Shown here: positions 33,850-45,540 of the stretch, one piece after another
Numbering within the stretch: position 1 is the first letter of the stretch
Layout: each line of letters starts with the position of its first letter
From: Heliocidaris tuberculata
Lineage: Eukaryota > Echinodermata > Echinoidea > Camarodonta > Echinometridae
DNA length: 64,000 bases
NCBI GenBank assembly: GCA_025618425.1
Contig: CM046852.1
Span: 4,424,816-4,488,815 of the forward strand
Direction: 5' to 3'
Notes under the pieces: model-generated
Seen by the model: only the letters and a program-made list of their open reading frames with translations
Databases searched by the model: none
What the model was told of the DNA's origin: nothing
Translations under genes and position numbers: made by a program

Positions 33850-35442
33850 TAGAGACATAGAGACAGACAATGGAATAAGTAACGATATGAAAAGAGAGGG
33901 ACATAACTAATTATAGTTCGGGATTGAATAAAATGTGTACATTGCACCTCTAGGTAAAATCAAACTTGAATCCCAACATTATTACACTTTGTCCAGTGAT
34001 TATGCTTTTAATAATTAGAACGTTTTTCGCCTGCAGAAGATGGGTAAATATAATCTCCATGGCTTATAATTTTCGATGTAGGGGCCTGCATCTTTGAATA
34101 CTTTATAATAGAAAATGCCGCCATACAAACGCAGAGAATCCTCATCGTGATCATCATCTTCATCTTCATGATCACGATCATTATCATGACTTCTTCTCCA
34201 ACAGTTCAACAAACATTTTTTTTCTTTCTGGACACCCTGAATTTCTTCGCTGATGTGTGAACTAATGCAGTTTCGTATCTTAACCTTTGCAACGAGCAAA
34301 CCCTCCTCCGGGGGGCAAGCGAAATGTGTGCCCGTCAGATGTCATTGCGTGGTAAACGACCGATTTCTTCCAGAGCGCCTTTTCCTCCTGTAAGCTATAT
34401 ACCTCTGTAGTGTTGTGAAACTGTTTCAAACTTTCAGCCCACATCGATCCCCTTGCTCGTCGGCGATAAATTAGAATTACTTTTAAAGAAAACAAATTCA
34501 CAAAGTTATGAATCTTTATATCATGAATGTGATATTATGTAAAATATTTTTAAAATGTATCAAAACAACAATGCATGTGATAAATAACAATGATGCGTTG
34601 TAACCATGGTTACAATATTATGGTTGCGTCACAGGGTAAATTTAGGTAGAAAGGTAATCGCGAATATTTTTCTCTTACTTCATCAAAGTTTTCCCCCAGT
34701 TTTGATATTGTGAAAAGGGTGAATGCACTCTTAAATTCCATCCAGACCTATTATAATGTTCCTGGCCCTTTAGAAGGTGGTACTCGGAATCTTTACCCCC
34801 TTTCAGGACAGGAATTATTTAAGGGCTAAATTGATCACGTTTTATTCTTCAAACGGCAACATCAACATGTTTCTCTTAGTGTTACAGGGTTCTAATAAGG
34901 TGTGATGTCTTTGAAAACAATATACATGGTTGGAAATATGTCGAAAAGTTGAAAAAATGCCAATTCTGATGAAAAAAACCCCAATGATTCTGAACATCTC
35001 AATGTTTTGCCGATTTCAGGATTTCAAAGCTTATTCTCCTTTATAAAATTCCTGGCATCTAACACAATATGGTCATGCAACAAAAATGGCCATGGAGTGT
35101 GTAGAAAATTTTACTCTTTCTACTCATGCATCTGGTATATATTTTTAGAGCTCTGAATCAAAAGTTATTGAGCCAAACCACAAACTGTTGTCAACTGTCT
35201 TGAAAGGGTTAAAAAGAGTGCTTAGGCCTACCTTTAACCTTGAAGCTGACGTGACAAAGTTTGAACACCTTTTCAGAACTTTTTTTTATTATGGCCATTG
35301 CACTCGAGGTGTCATTTGGCTGTTGTAGGGCTTTGCGTCAGCGAATGGCACAGTGATATTGGAACAAAATGAAACAAAAATTGAATTCAAAATTAAAAGT
35401 TACTTTGAATTACTTGCATAAGGGCTAATTGCTTTCTCAGGC
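33847..35442. other. Unassigned DNA; contains an 18-bp palindrome
   Basis: TTGTAACCATGGTTACAA at 34598-34615 is a perfect palindrome. The stretch at 34690-35250 has the even texture of an old dispersed repeat, but I cannot define ends. No gene recognised. Confidence 0.4.
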
Positions 35443-35446
35443 TTAA

Positions 35447-35893
35447 CACTAAAAGGGCCGGGTGGGGGTGGAATCCTCCCCCTGGACGTTTGCTACGATA
35501 TGTTCAAAGATAATTTTTTTTTTGCGCCGCGAGCTTTCAGGACTTTATTGCCTACAGTCTTACGCATCTTTTGATACCAAATTTATAAAATGTTGCATCG
35601 GGTACAGCATCAGAAAATCGCCAAAATTATAATTTCTCCATGTGTATAATACACAATGCAGAATGTTCAATTCGAGAATATGTAAATAATCAATTAGCGA
35701 TGATTAAAAAAACCTTTTGAGATATAGAAATGAAACTTTACAGGGTTATTTTTTTATAAGATACTCTATCTGTGTGCCAAGTTGCAGAAATTTTCATCAC
35801 TCCACGGCCGAGATTCCGGGGGGGGGGGGAATGGATTCCACCCCCCCCCCCCCGCCGACTGAGAGAGCGCCAAAATAACCCGGCCTTTTAGGG
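35447..35893. mobile_element. piggyBac-like MITE flanked by TTAA
   Basis: TTAA at 35443-35446 and 35894-35897 flank the element. The left end is CACTAAAAGGGCCGGGT. The right end, reverse-complemented, is CCCTAAAAGGCCGGGT, so the ends are about 16-bp inverted repeats with one mismatch and one indel. Subterminal GGGGTGGAATCC also occurs inverted on both sides, next to G/C runs. A TTAA target with CCC/CAC-starting ends is the signature of the piggyBac superfamily. At 447 bp and without an ORF it is non-autonomous. Confidence 0.7.
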
Positions 35894-35897
35894 TTAA

Positions 35898-36735
35898 TCG
35901 TGTTAATTGGCGTATGCAATAAAGCTTTCGAAATGGGGGGGGGGGGGGGGGTACAGTCTACATAGAGCTCGTCTAATATAGACAGATAGATATAGGGATC
36001 AGGTTGACAGAACTTTTCGATGTTTTCGATCAGTTTACACATCAAATTGCAAGTGAAAACGATTTATATCGAGAAAAGTAGCCAACCTATCACAAATTCA
36101 AATGAAAATTGAGAAGGGCACACCTTTCCACCCCCTAATTTTCTCGTCAACGCCGTGCCCGTTATTATGAAGGCAAGAAGATCGAATATCGAAATAATTT
36201 CTTCTCTAAACATCAGCAACTGTTCAATTGTCAAGCCCAATGCATGTGATATGCCTTGACTGGAAACAAATTAGCGACATTTAAGAGGTTTAAAGAGGGA
36301 TGAGGGATTATCGCCGAACTTTTTTCTAGAGTTTTTTTTTCCTACAATTTGTTTCGGGGATAAGCTCACAGACATGTAAACTTATACGTGTCCGTAAGAC
36401 AAATATTATAATTGCATCTCCTAAAGAAATAAGGATGCCGGGTGTGAAAGAATTTCACTTTTCTTCGAATATTATTTTGTTTTATTTAAGCGTACTGAAA
36501 CCTCCACGGGGTATTTGAAAATGGTGTGTTATTGTATAATTTGGGGTCAAACGACCAATAATGCACACAAGTGATTTTTTTTTCTTTTATTGGTACGTTT
36601 TCTGTCACATTTGGATGAATGGCATACACTTAAGTTAAAATGAAATCACTATATTTTCTCCTAATTTTTTGAAATACGAAATGAAAAAAAGGGTATCGGA
36701 GAAGAAGGAAGAGGGAACGGATCAGAAACGTATAG
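35898..36735. other. Unassigned DNA with a 17-G run
   Basis: Poly-G at 35935-35951. The rest is AT-rich with no gene. Confidence 0.5.
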
Positions 36736-36968
36736 TCAAGAGAGAGAGAGAGAGAGAGAGGGACAGACAGATAGGGAGAAGGAGAGAGAGACAAAGACAG
36801 AGCTACAGGGAGAAAGAGAGGGAATGGAGAGAGAGAGAGAGAGAAGAGAGGGGGGGGGGATATAGAGAGAGAGAGAGAGAGGGGGGAAGGGGAGGTAGAG
36901 AGATATATAGAAAGAGAGAGGGAGAGAGAGAGAGAGAGAGGGAGAGAGAGAGAGAGAGAGAGAAAGAG
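36736..36968. repeat. GA-rich tract with G-runs
   Basis: Imperfect (GA)n throughout, with G-runs at about 36851-36859 and 36883-36890. Frames of 79-167 codons over it are artefacts. Confidence 0.9.
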
Positions 36969-38574
36969 AGATGAAATGAAACTGGAAGAATTGACGGGGA
37001 AAAAAGAACATTTCCTATTCTCAAACATCTCATACTTATCATCTAAATAAATGACATTGGCAGCACAAAGTGAAACGGAACATTCACACTTCCGAAACAC
37101 GGACATTGACTTGTCTGTATAAACATTATACATGTATCTTTTCTTCCATCACTCAATACCTGTAAGTGCTCAGTATAAACCGCACGGACTTGAATTGATG
37201 CAGTATGTTTCACCCCAATCGTTTCATTACCAAATAATGATATAAATATATTAGTAACCGTAACCACAGAACTAGTACAGTTGTAACATTGGAATGCGAT
37301 ACTGTGATAAAGTGTTGATGTACATGTCTTTAACGATGCCGAGATATGAAAGTGTGTGGAAGTATCATAGCTCATACTTGCTAGAAAGTCGATGTAAATC
37401 ATGAATCTCGAAGATTTCTCGCATAACTGGGTGACGAAAATGGGGCAAGATTCGCGGAAGGAAGTGGGTCTCAGTAACCTGCAAAGAATGTAATTTATCT
37501 ATTTGTATTTCTTTTATGTTTTGAATATTTGAATTGTTGTTCTTCTTCTATTTCTTTTTCTTCAAGACATTACATTTTCTGTTCATGTCACATTTGTCTC
37601 CGCCCACTCTACTTCTTATTCAGTCTCCTTTCACCCCCTCTTCCCTTTCATCATCTTTTTCTATATTTTTTTTTCTCTTGTTTGTATATATTCTATATGT
37701 TGTCATCGTCATTTACCTCTATTTTGTCCTTGTCGTAAATGTTTGTACAAATTGTCCCTTTGTCATATTGACAGCATGATTATCATCAAGTCTACACACG
37801 TTTGTCTTCATCAGCGTCTTCATCATCATAGTCGTCATCCATGTCATCGCCATCATCATGATCATCACCATCCATAGTTATTCGATTATCTTCATCACTG
37901 TCATCATCACTAGCACCATTATCATCCATCTCCCTTTTTTTTTGGGGGGGGGAGGCTCCATTCCCCCCTTTGAACATTATGTTTGATCACTCTTCTTCGT
38001 AATATTGCTTTATTTTGATTTGTCCTGCTCGAGTCACCTCAGACCCCTCCCCCAATATTTAGCCACCTTATAACTGTGCGGGGGAAAGGTTATTAGAGCA
38101 GAGCACAACTGCAAAGTTATATTGGCAACGAAATTCATTGCTCATATTCATACTTTCGTCAATCCGTATGTATCGGAAAAGGCAAAGTTTGGGATGTAAT
38201 CCCTCATCCCTCGGGGCTATTTTTATGCACTTGCTGCCTCACAATTGATTATGAATAATTAATGTACCATCTTGCCTCTAGCGCTATCTCACATGCGAGG
38301 CTGGAAATAGACCTGTCTACTGAATGATCCATCCCCAAACGGTATGAATGGCAACAATTTTGATAGAAAGTCCTCAAATAGGATCATAGGATTGAAACGA
38401 ACTGTCATGATGATTTCAAAACTGTATGAATGATACGCATTCATTCATCATAGATGACTGATATCAAGATGGGCACGTTTATCATGTTAACATGGTGGAA
38501 TAGTCACAATGGGACTTTCCGGAAATAAATGTTTGATTCATTTACGATTGTTCAACCCCATGATCATTACGCTT
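36969..38574. other. Unassigned DNA with ATC/GAT-rich patch
   Basis: 37800-37930 is rich in CATCAT/TCATC triplets. A minus frame of 119 codons (37043-37402) has no recognisable domain. No gene identified. Confidence 0.4.
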
Positions 38575-38820
38575 TTAAGAATCGGTGCGCTTCAATGGCG
38601 CTGTGTCCATTTCACACGGAGAGACGCACTCTCGATTGCGTTAACTACTCGCACTAATCAACCCCCATGGAGGAAACTAGTGCATACGCCAGTAATTCAG
38701 GGCAATGTTTGCAGTGTTCATTTTGCACACCCTTTTTTTCAGTTTTGAAAGGGCACATGGCCAGTCAATGACCACATCCCATCCTGATTATGCAGTCCTA
38801 GTACGTCAAGCGAAATTGCC
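38575..38820. mobile_element. GAGGCCTC-family inverted-repeat element, copy C
   Basis: Shared landmarks with copies A and B in the same order: GATTGCGTTAAC, CATACGCCAGTAATTC, GGCAATGTTTGC, TGTTCATTTTGCA, GGCCAGTCAATGACC, GCAGTCCTAGTACGTCA. This copy has no insert at the two positions interrupted in A and B, so it shows the uninterrupted order. Its termini are degenerate. Confidence 0.5.
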
Positions 38821-39985
38821 ACGGGCATTACGCGAATAATCGTCAGTGCCATGCATGTCAATTCCATTTCGTGTTTTGTTAAATACAATGAAATAAAAAT
38901 ACCCCCCCCCCCAAAAAAAAAAAAAAAAAAAAAAAAAAGTAGTGAGAACTTAGGAAAATATTCAGACTATACTGAAGAAGAATTGCAAATTTGTAAGGCA
39001 TATATGCGTTGTAACAATTCACTACTTAATCTGCCTATTCAGTGGATAATCGTATTGACTGACCGCGACACCATGATTTTTGTTTTGGAATGCTATCATA
39101 CTTGCCTCCGGACAACAAATTCATCTCACACATCGCACTGTGTCATCCCTCTCTGGAGGGGAAAAAAAGAAAGAAAAAGAATTTCCTCACGACAAATTGC
39201 TGCAGACAATGGATTAACATTCTCAATCATCAACATGTTTCCGAAACTGCCATTGTTCATAAAACGCCTTTGGACAAAATCGGACTATATCAGAAATATT
39301 ATTACTTTTGTTTCGGGCAGGACTAGTCATGCATTTTATATAGCGTGCTACTTTCAAACGGTTATCCGAGGGCTGACTTCTGTTTCCGTGATTTCAGATT
39401 TTGAAAAAAAACCAAAAAAAAAACTCACCCGCATTCTAAACTTTATGCACCTGCGTGAGATTAACACGTTAAAAGATGGATAAATCTGCAACATTAATTC
39501 AAATCGTTTGTTTTGAGTCTATTTTACTGTGACTAGAATGGATTTTGGTTTGATTGGCTTATTAATCGCCATTAGAGCGTGCAGTATTTCTTAATAAGGT
39601 GATAATGGATTACTTCGTCGGGTTATTTCATGGTGGTCTACATCATGGTTTACTAAAGGTGTGGCCATTGGTGTAAGCGCGAGGGAGGGGGCAGACATGG
39701 CTTACACTTGCCCTCCCCAATCATGCCAATAAAATAGAGAAAACAAACAAACAAATGAAAAATAAACAAAAAACAAACCTTAAAAACACAAGTGGAAAAT
39801 TTATTTCGTTCACTTGCCACAACCGAATTCGTTGCCACCCCATTAACGCGAATATTTTTTTTCACTGCGAATTAAAGAAATGTTAGAATGATGAAGCAAT
39901 TAAAGCACCTTTAAAATCTTCATTATGTTTGATTATCTGATCCTACATGCAAAACAATATTGTTGTGGAGCGCAAGGAGTGTCAA
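38821..39985. other. Unassigned DNA with poly-C/poly-A run
   Basis: A C-run at about 38902-38912 adjoins an A-run at 38913-38938. A plus frame of 210 codons (38851-39483) starts upstream of the runs and continues past them. It has no domain pattern and includes a homopolymer-coded Pro/Lys stretch, so I do not call it a gene. Confidence 0.4.
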
Positions 39986-40990
<1,005 letters not shown>

Positions 40991-41075
40991 TATTGGACCC
41001 CTATGGAAACCAACTTTTGCTGTGAGGGTGTTCCACCCCTGGCCATGAGAGGAAAAATAAATTAATAAATGAATG
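40991..41075 (+). mobile_element. LINE-type 3' end, second copy
   Basis: GGACCCCTATGGAAACCAAC, a GGGTGTTCCACCCCTGGCC part and an AATAAATTAATAAATGAATG tail parallel the segment at 1962-2053 in the same order. The upstream limit is unknown. Confidence 0.5.
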
Positions 41076-41634
41076 TACATTATTTAAGTTCCTATTAAAT
41101 TGTATATTTCATCTATTTCATACAATGTTTGTCTTATTACATTATTGTACCAATGATTGATATTTTTTATATTCCACAATTACTAAGAGAATTTGTGTAT
41201 AAATACGATGAATACTTCTTGGTCTGACTTTAGGATTATTTAATCCGCATCTAAATATTGGGAATTCTTTTACTCAAACGATCTTTCATTCAGATAAGAA
41301 TTAACATTAAAAAAAAAAAAAAAAAAAAACATGATAAAATACAAAGCGCTTTATAAGTTTAATAAACTGTATAAAGCCAAAATGTCTCGCTTGTCCGTTC
41401 ACTTCACGAAGTTCTAGTCTATCGCTATCAACATGATCAAGAAAGCCGGCGTAGGTGTACGAAGAAGAAGGAGAAGAAGAAGAAAAAAAAAAATCTGTCG
41501 TCCTATCTATCCCTGTCAGACGCAACCAACCTTTCGGTTAAAAGAAGAGGCAGCCGTCTTTGCCTGTTAACCAATCCATTATCACGCTCCTAAAATAGAC
41601 CAAACCAGGGTCTCCCGTCTGATCTTAATAACCA
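41076..41634. other. Unassigned DNA with a poly-A run
   Basis: A-run at about 41310-41329 and a GAA-rich patch at 41461-41490. No gene recognised. Confidence 0.45.
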
Positions 41635-41735
41635 AGTCACACGGCTAAGCCTACCGATAATCGATCAGATCTTGGCCACTCGGGGTAATGTGATTTTGGT
41701 TCCGTCGGTTTGGTATCGATCTTGTTGGTGTGACT
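41635..41735. mobile_element. AGTCACAC-ended short inverted-repeat element, copy 2
   Basis: The left end AGTCACACGGCTAAGCC and the right end, reverse-complemented, AGTCACACCAACAAGATCGA are inverted over at least the first 8 bp. The interior TCTTGGCCACT matches copy 1 at 10336-10454. Confidence 0.6.
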
Positions 41736-41875
41736 CGGGGTGTAACGCGGGTGTAGGCCTACCTCAGTTGCACATAGTGCCCAACGTCTACCGAGGAAAT
41801 TGACTTCAACGAGTGGATATCGTATTAGATCTAGGACCGATGCAGGGTACGATAACGAGAACGGAGAGAGATAAC

Positions 41876-41919
<44 letters not shown>

Positions 41920-42150
41920 TAATTATAAACATGAAGACAAAATATCGCTCCCCACTCTAAGCAAACCACTATCGGGGCAGAACTTTCTCCCCCGACCTTT
42001 TGAGATTTAAACTCAAACCTTTGCTCTATAAACAGAAGAAGTATAATGGTAGAAGTGACGCATTTGGAATCTGGCAATCAAAGGAGGGGGGGGGGGGGGG
42101 GTCAACAAATAAGAAAGAAAAGAAACAAACAATTTAACACATACCGACAA

Positions 42151-42195
<45 letters not shown>

Positions 42196-42199
42196 GGTT
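41736..42199. repeat. (GA)n and poly-G microsatellites
   Basis: (GA)n at about 41879-41917 and 42157-42186. Poly-G at 42086-42101 and about 42187-42197. Confidence 0.9.
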
Positions 42200-43199
42200 G
42201 AAAGAGCGCAGCATCCAATATATGGGTGACGAACCAGTCAAACTGGTCAATGCCTTCTTGACAAGATACGAAAATCGGAGACAGTTCAACATCTTATCAC
42301 GACTAGGTTTTATTTTTAATAGTTGTCTCTTAAAGAGTATTTAAAATCGTATAACCTATAAACAGCGATAAACCTGCAAAAAGGGAAATAAGTTGACATT
42401 TTTGTCACTACTAATATGACAAGCGGATATCTGTGTGCATATAAATCAATAAAACACTCGTCAGCACTCAAGCTAGTGTTCTGGAAATTAATTTCATAAA
42501 GTATATTTTCTCAATATTCATGCTTCAGTTTCCGGGGGAAAATAGATTTCTGCTTTGCGTGTTTTAGGAAAGAGGGCTTGAAGCCAAAGAGGAGAAAGGA
42601 AGGAAAAAGGAGAATGTAGATGAAAATGAAGGGTGAAGAAAAAGGCTGATGGGAAATAAACAAAATACATGCACGATGACAAAGTATAAAAAAATCAACC
42701 TAAAGAGCACACAAAACGATATTAAGAATCGGCACAATATAATGATTATTTAAATATAAAAAGCTTGAATGCAAAATTGTAATCTACTCAGTTTCTTACC
42801 GGTATGGCATGTATGGTAAGTACTGATGGACGAATAGGCGAAAGGTCCCTCGTCCTTTAGGCATGCTCGTTGTCATTTGCTAAAATTATCGCGGCATCCC
42901 AAAATCGGCGTATTGGAATTAATCAAATTAGCAAGTGCCTCTAGCTCTCACACATAGCATGTAGAGATATAGGCCTACCGTTAAGTATTCCTTCACAAGT
43001 AGCGTATTATAATTAATTAGATAAACAAGCCGTGTACACACTTGACATGTAGATATGAATTAACCAATTCTTTAAATAAGTTAAAACATTTTATATAAGT
43101 GTGTAATTGTGTGTGTGTGTAAGTGAGTTTTGACAGACGTGCATCAATCAGATATGATAATGAGCTATCATTGCGCCTTTTTATGCTGTCATATAGGTA
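42200..43199. other. Unassigned AT-rich DNA
   Basis: No gene recognised. A short (GT)n lies near 43110-43122. Confidence 0.4.
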
Positions 43200-44035
43200 T
43201 CTCTGTTTATACCCTTCTGGCATTATTTATTTCTTTTTCCACGTACTTGTTATTTTATCGAATTGGTTGTATATGTGTTTATTTTGTGCTATCCGTTTTT
43301 TACTTTATGAATATTATGTCTTGTTTATATCTTAACGTGATTTTATATAGGCCAACATGTAAGTATGATGTAGACTTTCGATTTTATATGTGAAATAAAT
43401 GTTGCTTTGAATTAAAGGGCAATCCAACCTTGATAATAAGATGATTTGTGTGAAAGCAGAGAAATAAGAATAACAGGATGGTGGAAGTTTGAAAGAAATC
43501 AGACAAGGAATAAGAAAGTTATGGCTGTTTGAAAAATGAGATCACTACATATATGCGAATCTCAAATTGGCAATTTGGTGATTCGATTATGACATATTGG
43601 TGGTCAACTCTCTCGTTTATCGTACACTAAATATCACTAATTTGCGGTTTTTTCCTCCGAAGCGCCTTTACCCTCAGGTCAGTACTCAAAATATATTGGA
43701 GGTAGCATATTGTTATATGTCCTATAACAGACAAAGATTCTACTGAGTAATACATTTTGGATTAAAAATATGACAATTTTAGTCATTTTGTGTGTTGGAG
43801 CAAATGGGGCAGTTGTCCGCCACTTCATCACAGTGACATTACCGATTCGGCCAATTTGAAATTCCCATAATAGTGATTACTACTTTCCAAAATTCATAAC
43901 TTTCTTATTGCTTGTCCGATTTCGTTCAAACTTTCACAAGGCTGCTTCTCTGATTTTTTCCTCTTTCTTTCAGAACAACTTGCCATTAAGGTAGGATATC
44001 CCTTTAAATTGAATTGGATTGAATTGAATTGAATC
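43200..44035 (+). mobile_element. LINE 3' fragment with (TTGAA)n tail, interrupted
   Basis: T-rich sequence ends GTGAAATAAATGTTGCTTTG (AATAAA at 43394-43399) and then GAATT. The tail resumes after the inserted element as AATTGAATTGGATTGAATTG and GAATTGAATC (about 44006-44035). AATAAA followed by a short tandem tail marks the 3' end of a CR1/L2-type LINE. The 5' limit of the fragment is a guess. Confidence 0.45.
43416..44003. mobile_element. AGGG-ended inverted-repeat element flanked by TTAA
   Basis: TTAA at 43412-43415 and 44004-44007 flank ends AGGGCAATCCAACCTTGATA (left) and, reverse-complemented, AGGGATATCCTACCTTAATG (right). The arms stay similar for more than 150 bp: GGAAGTTTGAAAGAAATCAG against GAAAGTTTGAACGAAATCGG, then AATAAGAAAGTTATG on both sides, then CAAATTGG. 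The element is 588 bp with no ORF. The TTAA flanks suggest piggyBac-like mobilisation, but the long arms also allow a fold-back class. Confidence 0.7.
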
Positions 44036-44770
44036 ATGTATTATATGGAGCAGTTTGTCATCATTGTTACGATATTGTTACTTCTTCCTGAACTTTAAAG
44101 TTACACTTAAAAAATATAACCAACTAAAATTAAAATTTAAAAAAAAGAAGAAAGAATGAGCCATGCAGTCATGTAGATTTAAAATCCCGGGAAGTTAATA
44201 TGTTAACACCAGGCTACACCCCTCCCCCACCCACCTCCATGCCCATTTTGTACTTTGGTAAAACTAAAGGTAAAGAAGAAGTACGAATATATTCTGAAAT
44301 CTTTGTGGATCGCGTTGCCTCTCCCTTCACTGCGATAGCTTCGTGTGTGTCCCACAGTCAGGCAGTTTGACATTCACGAGGGATTTGTTCAGGGAAGGAA
44401 GAAAGAAGGACGGAGAGAGTGAGGCAGAGAAGAAAGGAGAGACGGACCTATAAGGGGCGAGAAAGAAAGAGAGACAGAAAAGATATGACTCGAGTAAGAG
44501 CATGTGAGAGAGAGAGAGAGAGAGAGAGATGGGGTAGGGTGGTGCGGAGAGATGGTGAGACGCACACAGAAGCTGAAAGAGAAAGAGAGAAGAAAAGTTT
44601 GTGGAAAGTCAAGCGGATTGGTTGGAAATTTCATCAAGTGTGATTCGATTGGGCATTAACCGAGACTAGAGAAAACGGCCTCGACGGCACAGTTTCTTCT
44701 TTCTCTCTCTGTCTCTCTCTTTGTCTCTGTCTCTCTCTATCTTTCTCTCTGTCTCTCTCATTCTGCTCCT
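44036..44770. repeat. Unassigned DNA with GA- and CT-rich tracts
   Basis: GA-rich at about 44400-44600, with (GA)n at about 44507-44528. (CT)n with CTGT interruptions at about 44700-44762. Frames of 74-87 codons here are composition-driven. Confidence 0.7.
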
Positions 44771-45322
44771 CTGCGTTACCTGCCCATTTCTTTGCGGCGA
44801 AGGAGTTGACTTAAGCCACCAGACGACATATCTTCACCACCGTCATCATCTCACCGTGCACTCCTCATCCGGGCGCACTCTCCAACCAGCTCACCCACAT
44901 TCACCAGCGCCCACCCTACAATACTGCCTGCCTTCGAACAACCTTTCTACCCTAAAACCCCCCATGCAAAAACCGCTACTGTAGCAGACCAAGTAGCAGC
45001 CACGCGTTTCTGGGTGAGAAAAGTGAGTAAGAGCCAACGAGAGTGCCAAGAGGGGTACGTCAGACTTTGAAAGAGCAATTGACATTCGGCACCCAAGCGC
45101 CACTGAGTAAGCATTGCCTAGCACCGCGCCACCGCGAATCAGCTACATCAAACCTCAACTTCGACAACCACGGCTGAGTCGTAATTTCAACGCCGCTCGG
45201 CAAGGCGAGCTCGCTCCCTGGATCCCTGCTGCATCTCACCGCCGCGTCCTGATACGCATGCATCAATCCAAGTGATGCCTAAAAGAGCTCGCAGATTCTT
45301 CACCCAGCTCTGATTTGATTCA
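44771..45322 (+). other. GC-rich, CpG-containing stretch upstream of a candidate promoter
   Basis: GC content is clearly above both flanks, with frequent CG dinucleotides (for example GGCGAGCTCGC and CACCGCGCCACCGCG at about 45121-45135). No open frame is convincing. It could be promoter-proximal sequence of the candidate gene below. Confidence 0.3.
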
Positions 45323-45330
45323 TATAAAAG
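45323..45330 (+). promoter_or_regulatory. Candidate TATA box
   Basis: TATAAAAG is a consensus core TATA box at the edge of the GC-rich stretch. A start site would be expected near 45350-45355. There is no independent support. Confidence 0.3.
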
Positions 45331-45442
45331 GGACCAATTCATCCAGACCTGCTGTCATATGTGGACCCGTTTCCCAAGCCATGCGGAGTGTGACAGGAGG
45401 GGAATGCGCTCAGATATTTTCCGTGTTTGATTTGGATTCATT

Positions 45443-45540
45443 ATGTACCACCCCGGCACGGATTTATTATTAGACTGGTATCAGATAATTGCCGAGGATT
45501 CAAATCGGAACGGAATTTTACTTGCCCATCTCGAGTATGT
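45443..45540 (+). CDS. Candidate first coding exon, unknown protein
   Basis: An ATG at 45443 opens a 58-codon frame. Its first 31 residues look protein-like (MYHPGTDLLLDWYQII, then AEDSNRNGILLAHLE) and contrast with the hydrophobic, random-looking remainder. A possible splice donor (TAT|GTATAC at 45539) falls where the character changes, so the exon end given here is an assumption. It lies about 110 bp after a TATA box. A 31-codon upstream frame from ATG 45381 overlaps it in another phase. I do not recognise the protein. Chance is a real alternative. Confidence 0.25.

Noticed and set aside
38851..39483. 210-codon plus frame
   Set aside because: It crosses a poly-C/poly-A run, has no recognisable domain, and continues into AT-rich sequence with stretches of Lys and Asn. 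Chance openness is likelier.
44721..44984. 87-codon plus frame with a hydrophobic start resembling a signal peptide
   Set aside because: The hydrophobic start is the translation of a (CT)n tract, and the rest is Pro/His/Ser-rich without a domain pattern.
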